Shown piece after piece: positions 33,112 to 41,752 of a stretch of 64,000 nt of DNA. Position 1 is the stretch's first letter, and each line of letters starts with the position of its first letter. The stretch comes from Palsa-504 sp963795795 (lineage in GTDB: Bacteria > Actinomycetota > Actinomycetes > Streptosporangiales > Streptosporangiaceae). Position numbers and translations under genes: made by a program. The notes under the pieces were generated by a model, which did not search any database, had not been told where the DNA came from, and saw only the letters and a list, made by a program, of their open reading frames with translations. Location of the stretch: assembly GCA_963795795.1 (NCBI GenBank), contig CAWCJS010000007.1, positions 1 to 64,000 on the forward strand, written 5' to 3'.

Positions 33112-35817
33112 CTACCGCGGGCGGCCGGCCACCAGCAACCGCAACTCCCGCGCGCGCCGCACGGCCGAGGAGCGGTCACGAACCTGGAGCTTGGCGTAGA
33201 TGCTGCGGATGTGCGCGTTGACGGTGTTCGGCGAGACGGACAGCTCGCTGGCGATCTCGGGCCGGGACAAGTTGGTCGGCAGATACCGCAGGACCCTGAG
33301 CTCGCCTGGGCTGAGCGCTTCCGCCGGCGGCAAGGAGAACGACGCCTTGGCCGCCGGGGGCGAGCCGTGCAGGACGTCCAGGATGTCGGCGAGGAGCGCG
33401 GCGTGCGCGGTCTGGTGCCGGGGCAGCGCCTCGAGCAGCCCCGCTGAGGAAGTCATCGCAAACGGCAGGACCAGCCGGTCTGACTCCGACAGGGCCAGAG
33501 CGCGTTCAGCCGCCTGGTTCGCCGCGCGCTGGTCGCCGAGCTCACGAAGGGCGAGCCCGGCGAGCAGGTGCGCTTCAACGACCGTGACGTAACCGAGGAC
33601 CGGTGCCGCGCCATCGAGAACATCGTGCAACGCGTCCAGGGCTCCGGCCGGATCGCCTTCCGCAAGGCAGATCACCGCGCGGGCATTACGTATCTCACCG
33701 GAGTTGACCAGATCGTCATCGAGCGCCGCGAGGCGGGCGCGGGCTTCGCCGAGCAGCCCGAGTCGGGCTTGCGCGGCGAGCAGCCAGCCGGTCATCTGGC
33801 TCGTCAGCGCCTGCGATCCCTGCAGCTGTGAGGCCAGTTCTTCGGCCGCGCCGAACTCCTCGAGCGCTTCGGAGTGGCGGCCGCGACCGGCGTGCAGCAT
33901 CCCGGTCGTCTGGTGCAGCAATTGCCTGATGTCCGGCCCGGTGTCTGTTTGCAGAGCCCGTTCGGTGCGCCGCAACCACCGGTCGCCCTCATCAAACTCA
34001 CCCAGCAACACCATCGTGCCCGCGAGCGTCATCAGCGCCGGTGCGATCACCGGTTCCGTGCCCCAGCCGTACCGTTCGGCGAGCGCGATCGCCTCGCGGC
34101 AGCGCCGCTGGGTCTCGGCGAACGCATCGACGTTCGGCAGGTCGGCATGGTGGAAGATGTACGCGAAACTGAGTTGCGCGAGGCAGCCGACTTCCACGTA
34201 GGGCCGGCCGATTTCCCGGGCCAGGACGGCGCCCTCCCGGAGGTGGCGTTCGGCGTCCAGCAGCCCCAGGGACCACGCCTCGACGGTCCCCAGATTCATC
34301 AGCGCCACCGCTCGCAGGTCGCTGCCCAAGGCGATGTCTGCTTCGGACGGCCCGGTTACCGGGGAGGCCAGGAATCGGGCCTGCTCGATGACGCCGGCCA
34401 GGTGACCACGCCGCCTGGCCAGCGACAGCTTCAGCGACGCGATCGCCACTCGGAGGCGGCGCTGGCGACCTGGCGGCGGCGTCTCGGCGTACGTCTCGGC
34501 AACCGCCAGGTGAGCAGCCGCCTCGTCCAGGCGCCCCTGAGCTAGATCACCCATCGCGCGCACCAGGGCCAGCTCGGGGTGGTCCGCGCCCCGCGGGAAG
34601 GCCCGCAGTAGCGCCTGCATGGTCTGCGCCTGCCCGTCGAGGGTCAGGCTGAACGAATGGTCGGCGAGCAGCTGGGCCGCCTCCGGCCAGTCGCCGGCCG
34701 CCTGGGTGTGCCGGATTGCTTCGGCCATCTGGCCGTGCTGGGTGAACCATCCGGCGGCGCGCCGGTGCAGCCCGGGTACTTCTTCAGGCAGCCACCGGCG
34801 GAGCTCCAGCTGGAGGAGATCCGCGAATAGGTGATGGTAGCGGAACCAAGTGCGCTCGGGGTTGAGTGATTCGACGAACGCGTTCGCGTCTTCGAGGCTC
34901 AGCAGGATTCGTTCCGCGCCCGGCCGACCGGTCAGCAGGTCGGCCAGTTCGCCGTTGACCCGATCGAGCAAGGATGTGCGCAGGAGCAAATCCTGGACGT
35001 CGGGCGGCTGGCGTTCGAGCATCTCCACGACCAGGTACTCGGCGACCGTGCGGTCGCTGCCGGAGAACTCCCCGACGAACCGCTCCGGGTCGGGGTGACC
35101 GGCCAGTGAGACCGCCGCGAGCCGCAGGCCGGCGGCCCAACCCTCGGTCCGTTGGTGCAGGAGCGCCACTGCGGACGCGGACAGCGCGATCCCCGAGGCC
35201 TCGAGCAGCTCGCGCGTTTCGCGTTCGGAAAAGCGCAGGTCCGCCGCGCGGATCTCGGCGAGCTCGCCGGCCAGGCGCAGCTGATGCAGGCCTAGGCGCA
35301 CATCGTGACGCGTGGTCAGGATCGCGGTTACCTGCACGGGGAGGTTCGTCAGTAGCCGGGTCAGCTGGGCGAGCGCTTCTGGCGAGGTCAATTCGTGGAG
35401 ATCATCGATAACCAGCGTGATGCCGCCGCAAGCATCGGCGAGCTCCGACAGCACCTGATCGGCCATCGCCGGTGCGTTGAAGTCAGGCGTCGCTGTCGGC
35501 GGTTCCGCGCCACTGTCTGCACCGGTGGCGTGACGAACCGTCTCGAGCAGGGCCAGCCAGAACTGCTGGGCGTCTTGCTGGTCGCGTTCCACCTGCAGCA
35601 CGGCGAGCCGACGGGACTGTCCCGGACGGTCCGCCCAGGCGCGCAGTAGCGACGTCTTCCCGCTGCCGGCCGGAGCCGAGATGATCGTCACCTTCCGCGC
35701 CGACGCGCGATCCAGGGCAGCGAGAAGATCACCCCGGTCGATCAGCCGGGGAGTTGCCTGAGCCAATTTCAAAGGCCTGCCTTGATGTCTACGCCCGACC
35801 GCTCTGGCGCCGCTCAC
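33112..35817 (-). CDS. LuxR family ATP-dependent regulator (LAL/MalT-like)
   Basis: A 901-residue large ATP-binding regulator. Walker A is ISAPAGSGKTSLLRAW at about 46-61, Walker B is LVIDDLHEL. A long region of helical repeats (about 350-800) is the sensor. The C-terminal HTH is LSPGELRVLRYLPTNLSRPEIASELSVSPNTVNAH, a proper LuxR domain. It is divergent from an MFS transporter stub at 35980, its likely former target. Inducer unknown. Unlike the ATPase at 20.2-23 kb it is intact. Confidence 0.93.
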   Translation of the reverse strand: MSGARAVGRRHQGRPLKLAQATPRLIDRGDLLAALDRASARKVTIISAPAGSGKTSLLRAWADRPGQSRRLAVLQVERDQQDAQQFWLALLETVRHATGADSGAEPPTATPDFNAPAMADQVLSELADACGGITLVIDDLHELTSPEALAQLTRLLTNLPVQVTAILTTRHDVRLGLHQLRLAGELAEIRAADLRFSERETRELLEASGIALSASAVALLHQRTEGWAAGLRLAAVSLAGHPDPERFVGEFSGSDRTVAEYLVVEMLERQPPDVQDLLLRTSLLDRVNGELADLLTGRPGAERILLSLEDANAFVESLNPERTWFRYHHLFADLLQLELRRWLPEEVPGLHRRAAGWFTQHGQMAEAIRHTQAAGDWPEAAQLLADHSFSLTLDGQAQTMQALLRAFPRGADHPELALVRAMGDLAQGRLDEAAAHLAVAETYAETPPPGRQRRLRVAIASLKLSLARRRGHLAGVIEQARFLASPVTGPSEADIALGSDLRAVALMNLGTVEAWSLGLLDAERHLREGAVLAREIGRPYVEVGCLAQLSFAYIFHHADLPNVDAFAETQRRCREAIALAERYGWGTEPVIAPALMTLAGTMVLLGEFDEGDRWLRRTERALQTDTGPDIRQLLHQTTGMLHAGRGRHSEALEEFGAAEELASQLQGSQALTSQMTGWLLAAQARLGLLGEARARLAALDDDLVNSGEIRNARAVICLAEGDPAGALDALHDVLDGAAPVLGYVTVVEAHLLAGLALRELGDQRAANQAAERALALSESDRLVLPFAMTSSAGLLEALPRHQTAHAALLADILDVLHGSPPAAKASFSLPPAEALSPGELRVLRYLPTNLSRPEIASELSVSPNTVNAHIRSIYAKLQVRDRSSAVRRARELRLLVAGRPR

Positions 35818-35979
35818 GCAGTCCTGGCACCTCTGTCTCGGTACCAGGCCAGCGAGCGTGCTGTCAAACGGATCACCGGGATCTGGTGATGACCTCTTAC
35901 CTGCCTGACGGCGAGCCTGGGCCTGCCGCGAAACCTCGCACGACCGTCAGGGACGTGCCCGACATCTCAGGGAAACACC

Positions 35980-36330
35980 GTGACATCATCAGCCCCCGGC
36001 GCCACGGCCGGTGGAGGCAACCGCCGTCTCGGCCTGGCTCTGCTGGTCATCGCCACCGCTCAGCTCATGGTGGTGCTCGACGCCACCATCGTCAACGTGG
36101 CGTTGCCGCATGTGCAGCGGGCGCTTGGCTTCCGCCAGGACCTGTCCGGTGCCGTGCCCGAGCCGCCAGAGGCGGCACCGCAGCCAACGACACCGCAGCC
36201 CACTGCATCGCAGCCCGCGGCATCGGAGCCCACTGCATCGCAGCCCGCGGCACAACAGCTTGGGGCTTTGCCGCTGAATGCGGACCGAGCCGCCCTCGCC
36301 GCGGCGGTCCGTCCTTGCCGGTTCTGCTAG
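35980..36330 (+). pseudogene. N-terminal stub of a DHA2-type MFS transporter with repeat tail
   Basis: The first helix, LGLALLVIATAQLMVVLDAT, continues into IVNVALPHVQRALGF, the exact start of DHA2-type multidrug transporters. Instead of helices 2-14 it then runs into a Pro/Gln/Thr/Ala-rich tail encoded by 15-bp repeats, and stops at residue 116. It cannot transport anything. The upstream LAL regulator is intact. Confidence 0.75.
36181..36255 (+). repeat. five tandem 15-bp repeats
   Basis: Units of the form CAGCCCACTGCATCG repeat five times (36181, 36196, 36211, 36226, 36241). Alternate copies are more alike, suggesting expansion by a 30-bp double unit. In frame they encode QPTAS/QPAAS blocks that end the MFS stub. 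Confidence 0.85.
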
Positions 36331-36457
36331 CCGACACGCGTTTCCGCGGAAACGCTTCGCGCAATTGCGTAGGGGCCGATGGTCGGGCCCGGGACGTCTG
36401 CGCCGGGTGGTCGGGCCCGGCACGTCTGGCCCGGGCCTGACGTGCTGTAGGTCCGGG

Positions 36458-36865
36458 TCAGGGTGTCAGGGCGGCCGTGACTTGCGCGGTGTCCTCGGAG
36501 CTGCGGACGAAGCAGGCCTTGCCATCGCGGAACTTCCAGTAATGGTGCATGTTCATCGCGACGTTCTTGCCGGTTGAGGTGACGGTGAAGGCGTAGCGGA
36601 TGAACACCATGACGTCGCCGTCGTCGTTGCTGGCGAAGGCCAGCGGGGTGAACTCGGTGACCGGGCCGGTCTGGCCGATGGCCTCGAAGAAGCTGGCTAC
36701 CCCGGCCTTGCCCTGCCTGGGGCCGTACCAGGGCGCGGATGGGATCGCCGCGTCGGTGGACCAGTCGACGTCGTCGGTGACCAGGTCCAGCATGGTTTGG
36801 ACGTCACCACGGCCGAACGCCTGGTACATCAGCCTGGCCGTGTCGAGGTTCTGTCCGGTACTCAT
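36458..36865 (-). CDS. SnoaL-like/NTF2-fold protein
   Basis: 135 residues of the nuclear transport factor 2 fold: NLDTARLMYQAFGRGDVQTML, DDVDWSTDAAIPSAPWYGPRQGKAG, and the beta sheet FIRYAFTVTSTGKNVAMNMHHYWKFRDGK. GAGAGGAG precedes ATG 36865. Such proteins may be isomerases, hydrolases or binding proteins. It directly follows a second SnoaL-like gene (28 bp gap), probably in one transcript with the HD-GYP/LuxR gene. Confidence 0.88.
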   Translation of the reverse strand: MSTGQNLDTARLMYQAFGRGDVQTMLDLVTDDVDWSTDAAIPSAPWYGPRQGKAGVASFFEAIGQTGPVTEFTPLAFASNDDGDVMVFIRYAFTVTSTGKNVAMNMHHYWKFRDGKACFVRSSEDTAQVTAALTP

Positions 36866-36893
36866 GTTCTGCTCCTCTCCGGTCCCGGGCGGG

Positions 36894-37304
36894 TCAGGCC
36901 CAGAATGCGGCCACGGCCGCCGGGTCGCCGACGAACTGGTCGATGCTGCGCACGCGACCACCGTCCAGGGTGAACAGCACCAGCTGCGGGCCGTCCATCG
37001 AGCGGCCGTCGGGGCGGGCGGCGCTGAGCCGCACGAGGACGCCGACGCGGCCCTGGCCGTCGGCCAGGTACGACTGCGGCACGGCGCGCAGCGTGCCCGC
37101 GGTGAGCTGTGCGGACTGCGCCAGGTAGGCCGCGATCCCGGCGCTGCCGCGGTGGACGCCGCCCAGGGGGTCATCGTTGCGGTGATGCCAGGTCGCGTCG
37201 GCGTGCAGCAGCCCGCCGAGCGCGCCGAGGTCGGCGTCCGCGAACGCCTGGAAGACCGCGCGGATGACATCGGTGTCGGTGAATGTGATGGTGCTGGTGG
37301 TCAT
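36894..37304 (-). CDS. SnoaL-like/NTF2-fold protein
   Basis: 136 residues: VIRAVFQAFADADLGALGGLLHADATWHH is the first helix pair of the fold, then GSAGIAAYLA and a C-terminal sheet ending QFVGDPAAVAAFWA. It is paralogous in fold, but not closely similar, to the gene that follows. Location 66 bp downstream of the HD-GYP/LuxR regulator suggests co-expression. No catalytic motif stands out. Confidence 0.88.
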   Translation of the reverse strand: MTTSTITFTDTDVIRAVFQAFADADLGALGGLLHADATWHHRNDDPLGGVHRGSAGIAAYLAQSAQLTAGTLRAVPQSYLADGQGRVGVLVRLSAARPDGRSMDGPQLVLFTLDGGRVRSIDQFVGDPAAVAAFWA

Positions 37305-37370
37305 GACGGTTCCTCCGCTGATTGCGTGCTATTGCCTGCTGGAACCGTAGGCAGGCGGTACCGTCCCGGG

Positions 37371-38930
37371 CTATCGACTGTTCAATCGATCTTTGCCGAC
37401 GGCGCTCGGTCCGATCCTCGCTGTCAGGCCGTGCCGCATCGCGAACATCGCCAAGCCGGCCCGGGTCGAGACACCACATTTGTCGTAGATGTGCACCGTG
37501 TGGGTGTGCACGGTGGACGGCGAGATCACCAGCTCAGCGGCGATTTCCCGCTTGGTGCGGCCTGCGGCGAGCCGGCGCAGGATCTCGAGCTCACGCTCGG
37601 TCAGGCCAGCGGGCAGCTTCGGCAGCACTGGCGGCGGCGCGCCTGCCGCCTCGAGCACCGCGCGGATAGCGTCACGGTCGAGCGGCAGGCCAGTGAGAAC
37701 ACGCGACGCGGCCGAGGCATCGAGGGCGGCCCGGTGTGGACGTGCCTCGCCGAGCGCGTGGAACGCGTCGGCCGCAGCCAGCAGGCAGGCCGCGGTGTCC
37801 AGCTCGGATCCACCGACCCCGGCCGGGTACCCCGATCCGTCGATTCGCTCATGGTGACGGCACGCGATCAGGCCCAGCGGTGCGAGCACCGGCGACCGGG
37901 CCAGGATCCGGCCGGTGTGATAGGGGTGCAGCCGCACCAGTTCCCAGTCCTGCGCCCGAAGCGGCCCGGGCCGCTCCCAGATGCCGGCCGGCACGGCCAC
38001 CCGGCCGAGGTCGTGAACGAGCCCGGCCCAGTACACGTCCTGGGCTTGGGCTGGCGAGACCAGATCGGCGGCGGCGCGCGCCAGTCTGGCCACCCCTCGG
38101 GCGTGCCCGGTGAACCACGGGCTCTTCAGGTCCGCGGCATCCCCGAACCCGGCCAGGGCCTCCTCCACAGCGGGTTCGCCGCCAAACACGCGGCGCGGGG
38201 CAGGCTCGGCGTCGACCACGGCGGCCCATAGATCATCGGGGCTAGCGATCGCCAGCAGTTCGCCGGGCGCTTCGGTAAACACCGCTACGATCGCCGGGTC
38301 GAGCGCACGCCCGGACCAGCGGGCCACGGTCTGGGCTGCTACATCGGCGCCGCCTACGGCGTCGAACATCACGGCCGCATACCCCACGGCCGCGAACCTG
38401 GACGCCTCGGCGACCTCCGCGCCAGCCCGCCCGAGCGGGACACCGTGGCCATCGAACCGCTCGAAGCTGTCCAGGACCGCGCGCCGGACCGGCTCCGGCA
38501 AGCCCAGGCGGGCCGTCAGGTCCGCGCCGACCTCACAGTCCGCCCGCGCCCCCTCGGCCTTCAGTTTCGCGACACCCGCAGGACCGCCGAGGTCCCGCAA
38601 GCGCACGGCGTCCACGCCCAGACCCGCCAGGAACTCCACAGCCTCGCTAGGCTCGGCCGGATCGATCAGGTCCCCGCGGGCACGGACCACGATGTCATCG
38701 CCGCCGAACACCGCAGCGATCTCATGGGACGTCGCGGCGCATCCGGCGAACCGCATCAGCGTCCCGTAGTAGACCTCGCCCTGGCCGCGCTCATCAAGCC
38801 CCGCCCGCCGGGCCAGTTCCGTCGCCAGCAGGCACGCGCGCATCGCCTCGCCAGCGGGGTGCCCGCGAGTCAGGTCGCTCACCACAGACAGCGCCGCGAC
38901 CACGCCCGCCATGCCAGTCGTTCCCCCCAC
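37371..38930 (-). CDS. HD-GYP phosphodiesterase-like domain fused to LuxR HTH
   Basis: 519 residues. About 260-420 is an HD-GYP module: GLVHDLGRVAVPAGIW (HD), HPYHTGRILA, and CRHHERIDGSGYPAG (HHExxDGxGYP). An N-terminal HD-like region (residues 20-220) includes RFDGHGVPLG. The C-terminus is a LuxR HTH: LTERELEILRRLAAGRTKREIAAELVISPSTVHTH. HD-GYP enzymes usually degrade cyclic di-GMP; the HTH would turn the signal directly into transcription. Head of a run with two SnoaL genes and divergent from PadR. Confidence 0.9.
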   Translation of the reverse strand: MGGTTGMAGVVAALSVVSDLTRGHPAGEAMRACLLATELARRAGLDERGQGEVYYGTLMRFAGCAATSHEIAAVFGGDDIVVRARGDLIDPAEPSEAVEFLAGLGVDAVRLRDLGGPAGVAKLKAEGARADCEVGADLTARLGLPEPVRRAVLDSFERFDGHGVPLGRAGAEVAEASRFAAVGYAAVMFDAVGGADVAAQTVARWSGRALDPAIVAVFTEAPGELLAIASPDDLWAAVVDAEPAPRRVFGGEPAVEEALAGFGDAADLKSPWFTGHARGVARLARAAADLVSPAQAQDVYWAGLVHDLGRVAVPAGIWERPGPLRAQDWELVRLHPYHTGRILARSPVLAPLGLIACRHHERIDGSGYPAGVGGSELDTAACLLAAADAFHALGEARPHRAALDASAASRVLTGLPLDRDAIRAVLEAAGAPPPVLPKLPAGLTERELEILRRLAAGRTKREIAAELVISPSTVHTHTVHIYDKCGVSTRAGLAMFAMRHGLTARIGPSAVGKDRLNSR

Positions 38931-38966
38931 GACGCAAGTCTAGGGACCAGCCGATGGGCGCGACTA

Positions 38967-38996
38967 CTACGTTGACTGATATATTGGTCGACGTAG
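38967..38996. promoter_or_regulatory. 30-bp inverted repeat upstream of padR, candidate operator
   Basis: CTACGTTGAC (38967-38976) and GTCGACGTAG (38987-38996) are 10-bp arms with one mismatch, around TGATATATTG. TTGACT inside the left arm could be a -35 box. It lies between the divergent HD-GYP/LuxR (start 38930) and PadR genes, the usual position for PadR autorepression. Confidence 0.6.
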
Positions 38997-39013
38997 CAGG
39001 AGGGCGGGTGGCC

Positions 39014-39352
39014 GTGAGCGGACGGGACGACAGGGCCGGGCAGGATGTGCTGCGCCGGGTCGGCGAGGCGTCGGTGCTGATCCTGATCAGCCTGGCCGAC
39101 GGGCCCAAGCACGGGTACGCGCTGATCCAGGACATCAAGGAGCTTGCCGGGGTCGAGCTCGGGCCCGGCACGCTGTACGGGGCGCTGGACCGGCTGGAGC
39201 GGCTCGGCATGATCGAGCCGCTGCCCGCCGACGACCGACGCCACCCGTACCGCATTACCGTGCCGGGGGCGGCGGCGCTGCGGGTGCACCTCGAGTCGCT
39301 CGAGCGGGTCAGCGCGGCCGGGCGGCTGAGGCTGCAGCTAGGCGGCATCTGA
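39014..39352 (+). CDS. PadR family transcriptional regulator
   Basis: 112 residues of the winged-helix PadR family: ASVLILISLADGPKHGYALIQDI, the conserved GPGTLYGALDRLERLGMIEPL and RRHPYRITVPGAAAL. GTG 39014 sits 9 bp after AGGAGGG; GTG 39008 is too close. It heads an operon: its stop overlaps the next ATG by one base and signal peptidase I follows. PadR regulators commonly respond to phenolic or antibiotic stress; the ligand here is unknown. Confidence 0.92.
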   Translation: MSGRDDRAGQDVLRRVGEASVLILISLADGPKHGYALIQDIKELAGVELGPGTLYGALDRLERLGMIEPLPADDRRHPYRITVPGAAALRVHLESLERVSAAGRLRLQLGGI

Positions 39353-39771
39353 TGGACGGATCCCGGGCGCCTCGGCTGGTCGAGGCCGTACTGCGGTGCT
39401 ACCCGGCGCGCTGGCGGCGGCGGCACGGGGAGGAGGCCGCCGAACTGGCCGCGCTCCTCATCAGGGACGGAACCCCGGCGGGCTCGATCGCCGGGAGTTA
39501 CCTAGCCGGGGCGGCTCGCGAGTGGCTCACCCCGCGTCCCGGTCGGCGTCTGAGCACGGCGGCCTGCGCGCTGCTGGTCGCGGCCGGTGCGCTGGGGGTA
39601 TCGGCGGGGCTGCTGCCCTCGACGGCGCCGGCCAGGGCGGCCGTCACTAGCCAGCACCACGGACCCGCGCGTTGCCGACCCGGCTCGCCCGAGCCCGGCC
39701 CGGGCGTCAGCCCGGCCCTCGCACACCTACGCGTGATCTCCTGGGAAACCGGGCATGGCCGATCCTGCTGA
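39352..39771 (+). CDS. hypothetical protein co-transcribed with padR
   Basis: 139 residues. The N-terminal half, RLVEAVLRCYPARWRRRHGEEAAELAALL, resembles the soluble head of membrane proteins that often follow PadR genes. One hydrophobic helix lies at about 66-88 (AACALLVAAGALGVSAGLL), then a Pro/Gly-rich tail. It could be a shortened anti-sigma-like or sensor partner. The start overlaps the padR stop (TGATG). Confidence 0.75.
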   Translation: MDGSRAPRLVEAVLRCYPARWRRRHGEEAAELAALLIRDGTPAGSIAGSYLAGAAREWLTPRPGRRLSTAACALLVAAGALGVSAGLLPSTAPARAAVTSQHHGPARCRPGSPEPGPGVSPALAHLRVISWETGHGRSC

Positions 39772-40516
39772 CGCCGACCCTGGCGGGGCGGCGCCGACCG
39801 AGACCGAGCCAACCGCGGCGGGGCCGACGGAGGAGGAGCAGACCGGGGGCGAGCCGACCGGGGGCGAGCCGACCGGGGGCGAGCCGACCGGGGCGGAGCC
39901 GACCGAAGCAGGCTCGACCAACAAGGAGCCGACTGAAGCGGCCGGGGCGGGGGGGCGGCGGCGGAAATGGCGGCGGGCGCTGACTGAGGTGGGCGTCATG
40001 GTCATCTTGGCGGTGCTGCTGGCCGGCCTGGTGCGGACGTTCGTGTTCCAGCCCTTCTGGATTCCCTCCGCGTCGATGACTCCGACGCTCGGCGTGTACG
40101 ACCGAATCATCGTGCAGAAGGCGTTCTTCAGCTGGCATGACGTACGCGAGGGCGACATCGTGGTGTTCCACCAGCCACCGCTGGACCACTGCCCGGGGCC
40201 GGCCGGCGACCTGGTCAAGCGCGTCATCGCACTGCCGGGGCAGACGATCTACTCGTCGGGCAGCAGCATCTATATAGACGGCCGGCAACTGGCCGAACCC
40301 TACCTGCCGAGCTACGACCCGCTCGGGCTGCCGATCCCGAACGCGACCCGCCAGCACCCGTACCGGGTGCCCCCCGGCGAGTTCTACGTGCTGGGCGACG
40401 ACCGGGCGGACTCGTGCGACAGCCGGTTCTGGGGGCCGATCACGGGTTCGAGTATCGTCGGCAAGGTGGTGCTAACGTTCTGGCACGACGGCCACCCCGC
40501 CTTCCACCGGTTCTGA
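39755..40516 (+). CDS. lepB: signal peptidase I
   Basis: Cleaves signal peptides at the outer membrane face. The 253-residue protein starts with a long acidic Pro/Thr/Glu-rich cytosolic tail that includes the repeated block GGEPT, then one transmembrane helix (VGVMVILAVLLAGLVRTFVF). The catalytic Ser is in IPSASMTPTL and the general-base Lys in DLVKRVIALPGQ. GDDRADSCDSRFWGPI is the box E signature. The start overlaps the preceding gene by 17 bp. Placement in a PadR-headed operon is unusual for a housekeeping peptidase. Confidence 0.94.
   Translation: MADPADADPGGAAPTETEPTAAGPTEEEQTGGEPTGGEPTGGEPTGAEPTEAGSTNKEPTEAAGAGGRRRKWRRALTEVGVMVILAVLLAGLVRTFVFQPFWIPSASMTPTLGVYDRIIVQKAFFSWHDVREGDIVVFHQPPLDHCPGPAGDLVKRVIALPGQTIYSSGSSIYIDGRQLAEPYLPSYDPLGLPIPNATRQHPYRVPPGEFYVLGDDRADSCDSRFWGPITGSSIVGKVVLTFWHDGHPAFHRF
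39840..39905 (+). repeat. in-frame 15-bp repeats in lepB
   Basis: GGGGGCGAGCCGACC units occur about four times in tandem and encode GGEPT in the cytosolic N-terminus of signal peptidase I. They are nearly identical at the nucleotide level, so copy number may vary between strains. Confidence 0.8.
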
Positions 40517-40528
40517 AAGCGTGAAAAC

Positions 40529-41710
40529 TTGCCGCTGACTCGGTCGCTGCGGGCGCTGCTGTGGTTCGTGTGCGTGCTGGTGCTGGTCGACACGATGTTC
40601 TTCACGGCGCTGACGCCGTTGCTCCCGCACTACGTGCACGTGGCGCACCTGTCCAAGGCCGGGGCGGGGCTCCTGGTCGCGGGCTACCCGCTGGGCACTC
40701 TGGTCGGCGCGCTGCCGGGCGGGCTGCTCACCGGGCACCTGGGCTACCGCAGGACGGTCCTGCTGGGGCTGGCGCTGATGGGCGTCTCGACGCTGGTCTT
40801 CGGGTGGGCGTCGGCGGAGACGGTCCTCGACTCGGCCCGGTTTGTGCAGGGCGTGGGCGGCGCGTGCACCTGGGCCGGGGGCATGGCCTGGCTGGCGACC
40901 GAGGCGCCGGCGGAACGGCGCGGCGAGATGATCGGCACGGCCATGGGAGCGGCCGTGGGCGGGGCGCTCTTCGGGCCCGTGGTGGGCGCGATCGCCGACG
41001 AGATCGGCACCGGGCCTACCTTCGCCAGCGCTGCGGTGGCAGGGGGGATCCTGATCGTGGTGGCGCTCGGCGTCCCGGCGCCGCGGGATGCGGTCCCGCA
41101 GGGGCTGCGGGCGGCATTTCGCGCGGCGCGTGACCCCCGGCTGGGCTTCGGGCTATGGCTGACGATGCTGGCGGGCCTGGCGTTCGGGGTGCTCGACGTG
41201 CTCGCGCCGCTGCGGCTGGCCAAGCTCGGGGTCACGGCCCTGGTCATCGCGGGGACGTTCCTGGCTTCGGCCGCGCTGGAGGCGACCCTGTCGCCCGTCG
41301 CGGGGCGGGTCGCCGACCGGCGAGGGCCCATCGTGCCGATCAGTTGCTCGCTGGTTGGCGCGGTGGCGATCAGCCTGCTGGCCCCGACGCTGGCGTCGGC
41401 GGGCGTGCTCATCGCCGCGCTGATCGTGGGCGTGCCGTCCTTCGGCACGCTGTTCACCCCGGCCATGGCGCTGGTGAGCGAGGGCGCCCAGCACCAGCGG
41501 CTGGATCAGGGGCTGGCGTTCGGCCTGGGCAACCTCGCCTGGGCCAGCGGCCAGGCCATAGCCGCCGGGGGCAGCGGAGCCCTGGCCCAGGCCAGCTCGG
41601 ACGTAGTCCCTTACTCGCTCCTCGCGGCCGCGTGCCTGGCGACGCTCGGCTTCGCCGTGACCAGGAACCGCCAGAAGCTACTCATATCCCAATCGACGGA
41701 GATCAGGTAG
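40529..41710 (+). CDS. MFS transporter
   Basis: A 393-residue, twelve-helix major facilitator. Helix 1-2 carries TPLLPHYVHVAHLSKAGAGLLVAGYPLG and the loop after helix 2 reads GHLGYRRTVLLG, the motif A region (G-x-L-x-x-x-x-G-R-R/K). Helix 7-8 loop: GRVADRRGPI. Drug or sugar efflux is plausible, but substrate specificity is unknown. The TTG start 13 bp after signal peptidase I has only a weak ribosome site, so it probably depends on the upstream message. Confidence 0.9.
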   Translation: MPLTRSLRALLWFVCVLVLVDTMFFTALTPLLPHYVHVAHLSKAGAGLLVAGYPLGTLVGALPGGLLTGHLGYRRTVLLGLALMGVSTLVFGWASAETVLDSARFVQGVGGACTWAGGMAWLATEAPAERRGEMIGTAMGAAVGGALFGPVVGAIADEIGTGPTFASAAVAGGILIVVALGVPAPRDAVPQGLRAAFRAARDPRLGFGLWLTMLAGLAFGVLDVLAPLRLAKLGVTALVIAGTFLASAALEATLSPVAGRVADRRGPIVPISCSLVGAVAISLLAPTLASAGVLIAALIVGVPSFGTLFTPAMALVSEGAQHQRLDQGLAFGLGNLAWASGQAIAAGGSGALAQASSDVVPYSLLAAACLATLGFAVTRNRQKLLISQSTEIR

Positions 41711-41752
41711 CGTAGTAATATGACTTTCTCAGGTAACTGACGGAGGTCGTAC

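Noticed and set aside
36181..36255. CRISPR-like or attachment repeat
   Set aside because: Contiguous 15-bp units encoding a low-complexity peptide; no spacers or integrase.
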